A stretch of DNA of 64,000 nucleotides. Origin: Cerioporus squamosus. Taxonomy: Eukaryota > Basidiomycota > Agaricomycetes > Polyporales > Polyporaceae. Every line of letters begins with the position of its first letter. Position 1 is the stretch's first letter. The notes under the pieces were generated by a model that saw only the letters and a list, made by a program, of their open reading frames with translations, did no database searches and was not told where the DNA came from. Shown in pieces: positions 33,931 through 46,800 of the stretch. The stretch spans positions 452,920 through 516,919 of the forward strand of contig JABYQS010000009.1 in the NCBI GenBank assembly GCA_022592435.1, read 5' to 3'. Position numbers and translations under genes: made by a program.

Positions 33931-36900
33931 CACCCACCTAGTGCCCAGGAAGGTAAGTACGGCTCTTCTCACCTGTGTACCCGCACTTACGCGTCCACGA
34001 CTGTCGGTCTCTCGCAGCGATAGGGCATTGGCCGCTAGTAGTAGTATCGTCGGCATCTGCCACTCTACAAATACGACAGAGCCCGAGCGGGACGCAGGAC
34101 GCGGGGATCCGAACGCGGCGCTCGATGCCGTACTTATGCATACGCCCAAACATACGCTTATGTTACTGTATGACCATGCATGCAACCGCTCCCGAGCGGA
34201 ACTTGCCACGCGCGGCCCTGCCAGGTTGTAGTAGTGCACCGCGACTAAGCCTGGAGAGGGTCGCACCGCGCACCGTGCACTACCGACGCCGTGACAGTGT
34301 ATGCTTCGCGCGTTCGCGCCGTGGGACGTGCTCGCGGCCATCACGCATCAGTCCTCCAGCTGCACAGGACCGACGGACTACGGCGGGCGGACGGCCGATG
34401 CCATGTGCGGACTGGTCATGGAGCCGCCTTCTCAAGCGGGATCGTCCCGTGTACATAGGCGTGCGTCGGCGCCGCCGGGAGGTTTGTTCCAAGGAGGTAC
34501 TTAGGAAGGAAGGAAGAGACTTGGATGTGCATCCGATCGCGAGAAGCAGGAACTCGAAGGTACACTTACGCCCGTACGTTCGTCCTTCGCGCCCGAGAGG
34601 ACATGTTGCTGGATTTTGCTGACTTAACTTACTCATCCAGGAGTCTACGCCGAGCGCACATGCAGAAACACCGACGTCGCGTCCTGATAAGTTGAAGCTG
34701 CGATTGACAAGCCTCGAAGACCCGCAAACGCAAGTGGTTCTATCCGACTCGGAGCTGTCGAGGAATACAAATCGCCGACCGCTGCGCGCGACGCCTGACA
34801 AACGCTGTCCGACGCTTGGTCCCTGCTGGTACGTCCACCTTCCTGCTCCGTCGCCTCCTCCTCGCGCACGCCGCACAGGGCCGGTCGCTGATTGCGGCAG
34901 CCAGAGCCAGAGACATGCAGGAACGTGTACGTGTGTACGTGTACGTCCATGTCAACGGCACTACACAGCAGTCTGGAGAACGCCCCATGTTCCGCCGGCG
35001 AGCGCGACGTGCTGCTCGCTTCCCCCGCACTGCGCTAGACTCCTTGTGTACGTCCATCTACTGAACTAGTACAGCACAGTACTGTCAGGAGATGTGGCCA
35101 TAGCCTTGTTCGGACGCGACCGCCCATTGGCCCGCGCCCCACATCGCCACCGCGCATCGTTTGGCGAACTCTCCCTGTGCGGGTTTGGGCGTGCCTGTCA
35201 GTGTGGGGGCGTCGCTCTTTCGCTCGCTGTCAGCAGCATCTGCAGCTGGACTCCGACATGGTCCGGGCCGTGCTGGCGTGTCATGCACAGGGCCTATCTG
35301 CGGGCTACGGGTTTGGTGGCAGACCTCCCTACTGGGCGCAGGACCAAGTGCTCGCAGGTGCGCACTCGGCGGACTGCACATCTGCAGAGGTGCTGATCGA
35401 GCTTCTATCCCCAGGAACGCGAATGGCACCCAGAGAACGAGCGCAAGCCGAGCCCGCCGACCCCCGTAGAGGGAGGCCAGCTGCCGGCAACCAAAGCGCA
35501 TGACGCACCACCGCCGCGGACAGAAGCAGGGCCAGTGTACTCAGCAGGGGCGGCCGCAGGACGGGAGGCGAGCAGGATCGGCCGCATGCGTGTCCGCTCC
35601 CGAACGCTGCCCGACACGCTCTGAACGAGAAGCAGAGGGCCTGCGCCGCGACGCCTAGGCCGGCGACCTGCATCGTATGGGGCATCCCGCCTGCTGTGTT
35701 GGTTGCACCCCGGCCTCCTATTGGCATCGCTGCCTGCCGTGCTTCGGCCACTCAGCGTACACTACGTACACCACTCAGGAGTGTTCCCCGACGTGCCCTG
35801 GTCTTCGGTGTGTTCGATGCTTCCTCCCACTTCCTCCAGGGTGCATCGTATGCTGGAACGCCTTCCTGGGCCTCTCAGGGCCAATGGAGACCCGTACACG
35901 TCTTGAAACATGTGTGGTGCAGACGGCCTTCGTACAAGCACGTAACCCTGTGAGCCTGTTTGCGCTGTGTTCTCAGCAAGAGGACTCACGCCGGCTACTT
36001 ACAGCGAAGCGTGGGCGGGCCGCGACGATGACGGTGGGGTGTCGCAGGCACGCCGCATGCGGTCGGGAGCGAGCGGCGGGGGCTTGCTCGGACGCAGGAC
36101 CAGTGTTCGCGCAGAGAGGCCACGACGTCAGAGCGCGCGATTCGTCGATCGATTCTCTCCTCTGCCCACGCCCCTCGTCGATCGCGCCTTCCGCTGGAGG
36201 ATTCCCAGCAGGCTTCTGGAGGACACGCTGCGGCATGGACAGAGCTCGGTGCATGCGCTTCTCAGACGAGACACTGTGCGTGGGAGCGGTGCGCTCTGAT
36301 AGACATCGAGCCAACGTCCGGTTTCTCAAGAACACACCCGTCGCCCGCTGCCCGCGTGCTGCGCGGAGCCTCTAGCTATCGGGGCCGCACCCGCCTTCGA
36401 CGCTCCCAGGCACCCACCGCTATCAATGTGGAGTCGTGCATGCATATGTTCCAGACCTCGCTCAGGCGTCGTCTCTGACCCGGTGTCCAGTCGCGTCCTC
36501 GGAGGCCCCCTGCTGCGATTGGCTGCACCTTGCTGAGGCTCGATGGCGAGGCAAAGTCGCTCCCATTCATGCCCATGAGCTACTTCGGCGTTCGCGCGCA
36601 CGACGGCTCGCGTTCCCAGGCGCGGCGAGCCAATCGCACACGGCTCGGGCTCAGCCAACGGGGCGTTCTCATGCTACTGCCACATTTGTGCGTGCGTGCG
36701 TGCACTGAAGTACTGAGGGCGCGCCGCATCGGGCAGGAGGTCGGGTAAGTCCCCAGCTAGGACTTATCCTCGACTCCGCACCAGCACTCCGCTCGCCGAT
36801 GGCATCTGCATCTCCGCGCGGACGTGATGACTACATGGTACTGGCACTTGCACTTGCACGGTGGCTGCCTCCGTGCGAACGGAACAGCCTCCTGCTGACT

Positions 36901-39900
36901 CCTGCTCCTTCTCCTGCTGACCCCATCTCCGCTGGCGGTGTGCGATGCCCATCTCGGACTCTCGGACGTCTCTGCGAAGTCGTGTATTGCTGTAACGATT
37001 GACAGGGGTCGCAGTCACCCCGCGCACTGCCTCTTCATTTCATTCCGAGTCCGCATCCATCTGCGGCTCGCAGCACGGACAGGTCGGACGGCGCACACCC
37101 AGTATCTGTCGAACGTGTACGCTAGCTATGTGCTATGTAGGGGCCCCGCACTGCGATTCATGCACACATTCCGAGACGCGATGGAGTCCCAGGGCGTCGC
37201 CTAACGTGTGTGCCCTCGTGGCCGACCTCTGCCCGGCCCACGCTCGAAGGCGGCCACGGCCAATACAGAGAGCGCGAGACCCGTGCGGGTGCGCTCCCCC
37301 TCGACCTGACCCTGCCCTCGCACTGTCTCCGGAGCTGCCTCTCGCTTCTCGCACCCCTTTCTCCCCAAGTTCCCCTGACGGCCTGTCGGGTCCACTGCGT
37401 GCTCTGCGGGGCCGCTCTATCTCAGCGCGCGCGCGCAGCCTCCAGCTCTCCCTGGCCCATTCAGAGAAACTGCTCACGAGTTGCTTCGAAAGGGCGGATT
37501 TACGCGTCACAGCCTCAAGGCCCCCACGGGTTCAACGCATCTGCAGATGGGAGTGCGTCTGAACAGTCTGAACACGTCAGGGTGATTGATCACTAGCTCA
37601 CTGGCAGGTGCAGCAAGTATAGTACGTACCTCGCTCCGCGTCTGCTTCTAAGATCCAAGTGCTAATACTCCCGCCGGCACTGCAGCAGCGACAGGTCGAA
37701 GAGGAGTGATCGCCAATTCGCAACAGGATCGCCAACGAGCCCGCACGTCTCCGCACGCATCGACGGCGATAGAACAAGCCCCAAGACGCGCTGCCCCGGG
37801 TGTGATATCTGCATCTCCGCACACCGAGCGCACCCCCGGAGCGTCTCACTCTGGCAGACGTGGCCAGACGCACACGAAGGTTTCAACCGTCAACCGTCGA
37901 CCGTCGACGTCCCGAGTCGCGCTCTGTATACCTACCGGTGATGTCGCCGATGCCGATCTGCTGCCCCCCCCCTCTGAGTCCTGAGTACTGAGTCAGCAGC
38001 ACTTATCCCTCGGGGCAAGGTCCAGGAACTCGGCGGCGAGAAGATGGAATCGAGCGGGCGCGGGCGGGAGCCTGGAGGTGCGTGGGAGGCCCGGTTCCCA
38101 GCATCCCGCCGCCTCCTCTCTGAGCTCTCAGCATTGGCCGCATGTTATCCTTCGTCCGTGCGCAGTGGACACCCCCAGCGCAGTCACTCTGGCATGCGAG
38201 CTTGTTCGCGGTTATCCTGGTAACCGTGCGGGTAGCAGATATCGACAAAGCAGCAGGTTGCTGATTCACGACACATCTCGGCTTCCCAGACGCGAACACC
38301 TTCCTCTCCTCGTGTCTACCACACAGACACATGCATGCATGGATGCCTGTGTCCCACATTAGCTCACAGAAGTTGCCGTCGTACTCGTACTCCTGAGTAA
38401 CATACGCACCTGGCGGCACACAGACGATCTCGCGGCGAACCTGCGGCAACGGAGCCAGCGCCTGGCGCGTCCAATCCGTCTTCTGTCCGGTCCTTCGAGC
38501 TTCGCCCGCGCCCCGAGTCGGATCGATATCGTTGCCAAAACTTACTGGTTCGTCCTCGATGAAGGAGCTTCCCCGTGCGCCCCTCAAAAGTCGGAGTCGC
38601 CCGTGTCTTGATTGACGGGCTCGAAACTCGCTGTTGCCCGCACGTCCGTCGCTAGTCCATTCGCGGATGAAAGAGACTGGCCTCATCGCCTGCCAGGCTG
38701 CGTCGGGTGGGTGGCCGTGCGCCCAGTAGCGCGATGGATTTGATTCCGCGATTGTAGCGGGGGTGACACATCGTCATGACACACCGCGCATGGTCGAGCG
38801 CCTCCTCGCCCTGGGTGCTTTACCCCCTTGCTTCCTCGACCTCGTCGCAACAGGAGGTAGAAGCTTGCTCGCGCGTGCGCACACGGGCCCGACAGGTCTT
38901 CCTCGTCCACGCCAGTTCCTGCCGGGTTCCGTACGTATAGGAACGATGCTCGCGGGCCTGCAACTGCGGGCGGTGGACCTCGGACGCGCGCTGGCCGGCA
39001 TGGGTGTACATACGTGTGTAGTAGCAGCTTTGTGGCGGTGGCTGCGGCGACTGGCTTGTGTTTTCCAGCCTCGCGAGCGGCGATACATATGTATGGGCAT
39101 GGCAATCTCCGAGTCTAATTGCCAAGCGTCGAGGAACGCGAGGGAAGCAGCGGGTGCGTATCGGGATGGACGGGATACCGATCGCGCTACGATAATGACC
39201 GTACTTAGTTCCGGGGATGGTCCGGTTGTGCGCATGCCAACGGCGTGAGTCTGGGACTGTGAGGCTCGAGCAGACGGTGCGCATGTGGGGAATTCCAGCT
39301 GATTTGCGCAATATGAGCCGGCGTGAGTATGAGTTGCTGGGATGGTGGACTCACCGAGGTCGGACCTACATGCGAGCATCTGCTCGCGTTATCGCGTCCC
39401 CGGGCTGCCCAGGTAGTAAGTACTTGCCCACGGAATGTTTTCCTATGTTATCGGGGGAGGCTTTCCCAGCGTGCGCGGGGGCTTCTCGTGTTTGCTCAGC
39501 GGATATGATACATCACGCATCAAGGACTGCGACGACTCACGAACTAGTAACGGCATCAAGGTGTCGCTGGAAATCTCCGGGGCGCAGATGCGCTGCCGGG
39601 CGAGGGGCCGAGTCGTCCGAGCGCGAGAGGCACCAGCTCGGTATCGCGCGAAGATGGGCAGATGAGGGATGAGGGGGATTGCTCCGAGGTTTCCTAGCAT
39701 GGGCAGGGGCGTGGGAGGGCTGAGCAATGTCTGTCGACGACCGGAGGCGGGGAGGGATCCGAGGAGCTGCTAATTGACCAGGGACGGGAGCGGCGCGGCA
39801 GCCGTGTGTGCACGTTCGCTGGCTGGGAGGGCGTTGATCAGGCAGCGGTACGCTCTCCCGACAGCAGCACATGGGCACCGACTGGCAGTGGCTGCGTTCA

Positions 39901-40297
39901 CGTACGGACGTTGGAAACGCTGGTGGTGCGCCGTACTGTCGTCCGTCGGTTTCCGAACTTGAACTTATCCTCGCTGATCGTCATCAGCCACGGCGCGCGG
40001 ATCTGTCGTCTGTCCTGCAGAGATGGTGTGAGATTGCGCGATTGACGACGTCGCTGCTGGATGGGCCCATGACCCGTGAGCGGGATATAGTTTTTGCAAA
40101 GAACTGCTGGTCATGGAACTTACCGAGGACCGCCCTGTTGCACGTCGTCGCTGTGCTGTGGCAGGACAGATGTCGTAGATCACAATCGTATCCGCGCGGT
40201 GCGCTGCACTATCAATGTGAATCAGGACACAAATTGGCTCTCTCTCTCGGACCTTGCATATTGCAGTGAAAGTCGAAGGAATGCGTGCGGAAGCATC

Positions 40298-40354
40298 TTG
40301 AGCATGTTAGCATATTGAGCATGTTAGCATATTGAGCATGTTAGCATATTGAGC
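40298..40354. repeat. 17-bp tandem repeat, three copies plus partial
   Basis: The unit TTGAGCATGTTAGCATA is repeated at 40298–40314, 40315–40331 and 40332–40348, then TTGAGC. Copies are identical, so the expansion is recent or maintained. The patch is AT-rich compared with its surroundings. Confidence 0.9.
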
Positions 40355-43300
40355 GTCAGCAAGACATCGGATCTGCGCGACGGCGTGGCCCCAGGAGATC
40401 GACGATCTAGCTGAAGCTACAGGAGGCTAATACAGGTCCATCCGATAACCCTCCAGGACGTTAACCTGCAAATAGCAAAGTGTTAGCAAAGCGGTTAGGT
40501 GGACGTAGCTCGCGACCTACTAAGCACCGCTCTGCCTCGGACCGCTACCATCGGAAAGTGGGCACTGCACGCAGAACTCCCGACGGCGACAGGCGGAAGC
40601 AGAACCTACTCCACAGGACCGACCGGCCTGGGGAGCCCTAGCACTCCGACATCGAGCAGCGCTGCGGCACTAGCGCGACGACTGGGTATGTATTCTTGGT
40701 GCGTCTGACTCGGCACGTCGGCGTCCGTGGCGACTCGGGCGGGGCTCCAAGTTCATTATGACAAGTCTTCGAATTCGTCGGGACCCGGGCGCACCTCAGG
40801 CTGGGACCCGACGCGCTGGCCCTGGGGAACTGACTCCGAGGTATCGACGAGATGCTGCGCCCCCGAGGATGTGAGTTTGAACGCCAATCAGGTGAGCGGG
40901 CTCGGGCTGCGTGTCCGGGATCGTCTCTCGCCTGGATGAGAAAGCTGGTGAGTACGGGAGACTCGACCGCGGTTCAGGAGACTTTGCGGTGGGCTGGTGA
41001 CCAGCTCGTCGACTTGGTAAATGACTCCGGGCAATTGCATGTGTCTGTACGAGCGTTGGTCGTGGGGAGGAGCGGAGGCATTCGAGCCATCGGATGCTAC
41101 TGGGAGATGTGGTGGGCCAATGAGAAAGAGGTGAAAAGCGGATATTCGCGATTGGCTGAGAGGAGCGCGGGGCGGAGGGACCGCCCGGGCCGCCCCTCCA
41201 CCGCCACCATTGGCTAGCACGTTTGCTGGCTTCACCGCTCTTCTTCGGTGCTGCGCTCATGCTGGTCGTGTGCTCTCCATTCCGTTCTACAGGTCTTGCC
41301 ATGCAGTCTATTGTGTCTGTGAAGTATTCACGCTCGGATGCTCGCACCTGAACTCCTAGCGCTCTGTTACTTGGGCCCCAAAATGAAGGAATGCATCTCG
41401 ACTCCTGGTGTCGGTCTGGACTCACCGCGGGCGGGATAGGACAACAACCGGCTCACCGCCTCTTCATTTCGTGCGCTGCGCCATACGAGCTTCTCATTCG
41501 GATATGCGTCCTCAAGGCAGAACTTGTGATGGATATCCGGACGCCCGACTGTAAGCTCCGAAGCTTGTCACAGGTGGCACAGGTGCGTGTCTCGTACGAG
41601 CCATAATCAATCATCGTGCAAGAATATGTGCAGGATCAGAGTCCACGATGTCCACTTAGCATCTCGCACCAATGCGCTCGCCACGGAGATGCGTACCGGC
41701 GACAAGTTCGTGGTACAGTGTTTGGACTCTGCCGGATCACGAACTGGTCGCTGGATCACTGACACTGTCCCGAGTCTTTCCCGACAACACGATATCAGTA
41801 TCGTTCGCTCTGACCACAGCGCCGTGCGTTGTCGGCACACGGCGATACTGACATGGGCTCATACAACCCTTGCGTCAATGTTATGTTTTGTCGCAAGACG
41901 ATATCAGCTGATCGTGCCAAAACGCTGCGGTCGACGGTGCGCTCATCACAATTTCCCCGTCTTTGGACAACGGCTGATGCTGGGTCTTGCAGCGACGCCC
42001 ATACGCGGCTCGTGCATTAACATAGCCGTACGACAGAGCGGAGATGCAGCCTGCGATATGTGTTACATCGGCGAGCGGTCATCATATCCGATACGGTTGA
42101 CACCTTGTCCGTTCGCCCCGTGCTAACGTCAATATAAGTCCTACCAAGACACTTACCTCCTGTCGCGAGAAAGGTCAAAATGGGTATCGCGGCACTTCCT
42201 GACGACAGTCGTCACCCGCCGCGCGAGCTGACCATGCGAGGTTAGACTACGGCGGCGTGTCTTGAAGCTTGAGGTTTGACTTTGCGCCCGCCGGTCGTCA
42301 AGCTCAGTCTCCGTCTCCGTCGAGAGACAGTGGTAAAACAAGACACCCAATCTGTGCTGGGCAAAGGCGCATCCCCGATCTACGCATGTGCCGATACTTC
42401 CGCGGCAGCCTCCTCGATCAGTCCCGTTGGACGATCGATCACAATCCCAACATCACGAGCTAGTAGGAGCTAGTCCATGCTGGGGCAACACGGAGAACAA
42501 GCCTGTGTACGTTCAAGGGAGTAGGTTTGGCGTATGTACGAACTACTGTGAAGCTTCACTGACTACAATTGAGGTACAGGCGTTGTCCCTGACAATAACC
42601 TCGACACAACAGGACAGACCGATGCGTATAGTACAGTCGTAGTGCTGTCCTTCGTTACGGGTCTAGTCCTGTCATGGCGGACTGACTTATCCTAGCCATT
42701 CAACAAGAGTTGGGTTATCCACGCATGCAACCGTGCTGGATAAGTGCACAAGACAGACGATCGTTCAACAGTCAACGTTCGACTCTGCGATTGGCCGAGC
42801 ACGTGGATGCGCTTATTTGTGCCACGAGGCTAGCATGGCGGTGAGTCCTACGCCGATCTCTGGCTGCTCGCTCGCCAGCACCGTCACTTTCACTAATCTG
42901 CTTCCGTTCTGGAGTGTACCGAACTGGCTTTGTTTGTACTGAGAAAGAGCCACGCTCATTATCATGTGCGCCACAGTGCGCTGATCTCCTTCACGTCAGG
43001 TCTGCATGATGGGACCGGCCCACCACCCTGAGTGCACCTCCTGCAATTCGCCCGAGGGATCACACCCACACGTACGTCCCCAAGCTACGCCAACTGTCAG
43101 GGTCTGCTACATGAAGTCCTGAACTCTGTCGGGCGCCGCCGCCCATGTGGTCCTAAAACGTACGCGGTACGCCATACCATTTGTTGCCTGAGCCCGCCAC
43201 GGCTTCTCACCATCGCAATTCCCGCATGCGCAGTGACAGGATGACGGATGCGGGGCCCCGCAAATAACTTCGTCCAGTCACCCGGTATGACCGCGATGGC

Positions 43301-43589
43301 AGACTTGCCGGGCTCGAATCATGGCGGCCGCCAGCCACTGTGCCATTAATGACGAGCGCTGTGAGGTGAGTACTGAATGCATGTCAGCCCGGGAGTACTG
43401 CAGCGTGGCTTAGGCTCGGTCTGTGAGAAGCACGCATCGCGAGCCGGTATGTCTGCATATGGTGCGTGCAGCTCGTAGCACACGCTACTCACACGCGGGA
43501 AACCCCCTGGGACAGGGCGGGCAATGTCGGGAGCTGTTCAAGCCTCGATTCAAGCAGGCTTCTCGTAAGTGGCGTTGCAGGTCGTAACT

Positions 43590-43605
43590 CGGATGCATGC
43601 ATCCG
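43590..43605. repeat. 16-bp perfect palindrome next to the LINE tail
   Basis: CGGATGCATGCATCCG reads the same on both strands and lies 5 bp from the poly(A)/poly(T) end of the LINE. It may be part of the LINE's target site. Confidence 0.85.
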
Positions 43606-43610
43606 ATTAG

Positions 43611-43625
43611 TTTTTTTTTTTTTTT
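43611..43625 (-). other. LINE poly(A) tail
   Basis: Fifteen T on the plus strand lie 237 bp beyond the ORF2 stop. On the element's strand this is an A15 tail, the expected 3' end of a LINE copied by target-primed reverse transcription. Confidence 0.85.
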
Positions 43626-43862
43626 GGTGGAGCGCATGTTGTCCTGAGCCACATTGGTCCCCAGAGGGGCTTGTCGTGCAGCTCTTAACCAGATTCCTGG
43701 TCCGACGCGCTGAGTAAACCGTCCGAGGACTGAAGACCTCGGACGTGTTACTATAAATAATGTCATAGTCTTACCACCACGAGGAAATGCCTTTACGCAC
43801 ATAGTGTGGGGCTCAGAAACGCAGACGATGAGCAGGAATGTCTCGCAGGCCGACATCCCTTC

Positions 43863-46800
43863 TCATCGTCCGCGTTTAATACCCACTAAAACCCCGTTAT
43901 TGACAACCCATCCTAGCGGTAGACTCGTTCCGCCTTCGACAACCGGCAACCAGATTCTCTCCACTTCTTGTGGTCTTAGGGCCTTCTTCCCTCTTGCTCT
44001 CGCCGCCGTGCTTCTGTCCAAACTGAGTCGAGAGTCAATCGCAGAGTAGAACCTATTCGAGATCTCCTGCCTCGTAAATTCCACTCCCTCATTCTGTATG
44101 ACACGCTCACACCTGAGCTTCCAGATCAAATGGGCCGCCTCGGTGCCCAGAATGCACCACAGGCTCTCCGTCGCATACCTCCTACCGCCGTCACTCGTTT
44201 TGAAGACCGCGCAGGCGGCGCCGAAGGCCGTTCCCCAGCATGGTTCTTCCCAATAAGCCTTGGTGTGGGACCACATCTCTTTCAGTAGGGACCATATCGT
44301 ATCCTGTCCTTCAGTCCTGCATTCAAACATGATATGCGACATGGTTCCACATTCGCCGCAGATTTTACAGGACGCGCGTAGCTTCAGTTCATCCGACATT
44401 TTCGGGCGCAGCCAGTGAGTGCCAATCATGTATCCATCATGCACCGCCATCCACATAAACTGGGATGCCGACCTAGATACATGTTTGGATCGAAGGGATC
44501 TCCATATCGCTGCATCATGCAGTCGCGTACCGTATGCCGCCTGTATCCCGGACGAAATCCTATCCATGTTTGCGACCGCCCTTTCCCGAGGTCTCGTACT
44601 TGCATCTTCCAGCCTCCGTATCGCTTTATACGCTAACTTCTGTGACATTGACTGCAGTTTGGCTCCTGTCACCTCAAAGAGCGGCGGGATGCCAAGGCAG
44701 AGCGGTTCCCCTACCGGTTTCTCTGCACCCAGCGCAGCGAGCTTGTCCGCGGCCTCATTGCCAGCATGTCCATTGTGGCCCCGTACCCATCTAAAAAGGG
44801 TGTGGGCTCGCCTCATACGCAAGCTTGCAACCGTGGAGCGCAGCAGGTCCGCGTTGCTCTGGCGTATGTAGCCTTCGTCTTCGTGTTTCTGCCTCCACCT
44901 CGTGAGCGCGTCCATGGTCGTCTGCGAGTCCGTTTCTTGCAGAACCCGCGTACGCGTGCTGGCTGTGGTTGTGGCGAGAAGCGTGGCGGCGATTTCGCCC
45001 GTTTGGTTCGACTGCTCAATCTCATCGGGGAGGCGGAAGCTCCTGTTGAGCGCGTGGTTCTCTGCAACATAGACTCCAGCTCCCGCGCGTGCGTTTCTTT
45101 CGCCATTAGCGAAACACGAACCGTCTGTAGTGATCGTCATTGCTGACCCGTCTTCGTCTAGTTGCATGGGAACGCTGTCTACAGATACAGCCTCGGGACC
45201 GGTGAAGACCCTCATTGCATGTCCAATATTGCCGTACGTCGTGATCCTTCGGTCGAAGGGCACAAGGTTCTCGCTTGACCTCTCTCGCAGCAGCACCTCC
45301 CTCGTGCCGCCTTCATAGTCTTCAGGCTGTTGCTGTCTTGGGTTCCATCTACCAGGAAGGGTCTCGATCATATCCTTTGCCCGCGTGCAACATAGATGCG
45401 GGTTCTCGCAGTTCGTCGTCGTCCGTATTTGCATACAGCCTGCACATCTACAAGCGGCTCTCGGTCTATGCGCAGGGTCGTCTAGCACGATTGCCATACT
45501 TACAAAGTCCTTGACAAGTCTAGCCTTGTGGTAGGTCTGGAGACAAGTTAGGAGTTTTGACGGGACTGAGAGCCTTCCTAGACGTATTCGATCCGCATGG
45601 GCATGGTCCCACATTGGCATCTCATCCAGTATCTCCCTGGAGAAGGCCAGTCCCTCTAGCCTCGCCCCGTATTTCCGTGCAATGTCCATTATGCCCTTCA
45701 GCTCGGCAGGGAGACCCCGTACCCGTGGCTTCCATCTTTGCAGAAAGGGGTTCATCCGAAGGCAGAGGGCCTTGGGATGGCAACCCTTAGGGACGAGCGT
45801 CGCCAGCATGTCGTCGGCCAGGAAGGCCCATACCGGCCGATCGTTGCTGAAATCAAGATATGCTTTAAGCCACATCATATCGATGGCCTCGCTGCGGGCG
45901 CGAAGGTCAAGCATACCGAGTCCGCCCTGTTCTACCGGGAGGCATACATGTCGCATACCGACCGGGGTATTGTGGCGATCGTCCCAGAGGTAGCTCCGGA
46001 TAATCTTGGTGAGCCTCTTGAGGATGACGTCTGGCATGCGCTGTACCATAGTCATGAACTGGGTCATGCCTCCCACTATCATCTGCACGACGTGCTTCTT
46101 GCCTTGCACAGTAGCGTGGCCAGTCCTCCACCTCGCGATAGCCTGCATCAGTGGCTGTCTCATCGCCACGATCTTCGTCAAGACGAGCGTCCATATATCC
46201 ACTTGCTCCACGCCGTTGCCAAAGAAGGCTCCCAGGATACGTACGGCTTCGCCATCCTGCGCTACATGGACTCCTCGTGGATAGTGCTTCCAGGTGCCAG
46301 TGATACGATATGTCTCCGCCATTTCCTTGCGATATGCCGGTGAGCCAATAGGAACGATCTCTGTCTTACTCATGTTGAACCGTGCTTTCGCCACGGAACA
46401 CCAGGTGTCTAGGACCGCCTGCAAGGTATTGAAATCGTCGCGATACGACAGATACACCGTCGTATCGTCAGCGAAGAGCACGGCTTTCAGCAGCTCATCG
46501 CACTTTGGTATATTGAAACCCTCGATGCCAGACTTCCTTATCATTGCTGACAGAGGTTCAATAGCCAAGTCAAAGAGTAGGCAGGAGAGCGGGTCGCCCT
46601 GCCTCACGCCTCGATAAATCCGGTAAGGTTTGCTGAGGATCCCATTCACCATCACTGACGTGTTTGCATTGCCGTAGAGAGATTGGATGAGGCGGACTAG
46701 TGTGTCCGGGAGCCTGAATCTCTCCAGTACCTTCCACAGATAGTCATGAGCGACTTTGTCGTATGCCTTCTCTTGATCTAGAGCCACGATGGCGCCGTTT

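Larger units (their letters stand above)
31001..43589. other. 12.6-kb gene-poor stretch, no gene supported
   Basis: No domain, transposase, polymerase or plausible exon chain was found on either strand. Open frames are short, overlapping and of random composition. Scattered CCAAT/ATTGG cores occur (for example the inverted pair TGCGATTGGCT at 36510 and AGCCAATCGCA at 36630), as do splice-donor-like TACTTAC words, a small palindrome at 33917 and a tandem repeat at 40298. The LINE tail marks its right edge. Confidence 0.5.

Noticed and set aside
43290..43345. A CGGGCTCGAAT word that could be a tRNA B box
   Set aside because: No matching A box, acceptor stem or anticodon arm could be drawn around it.
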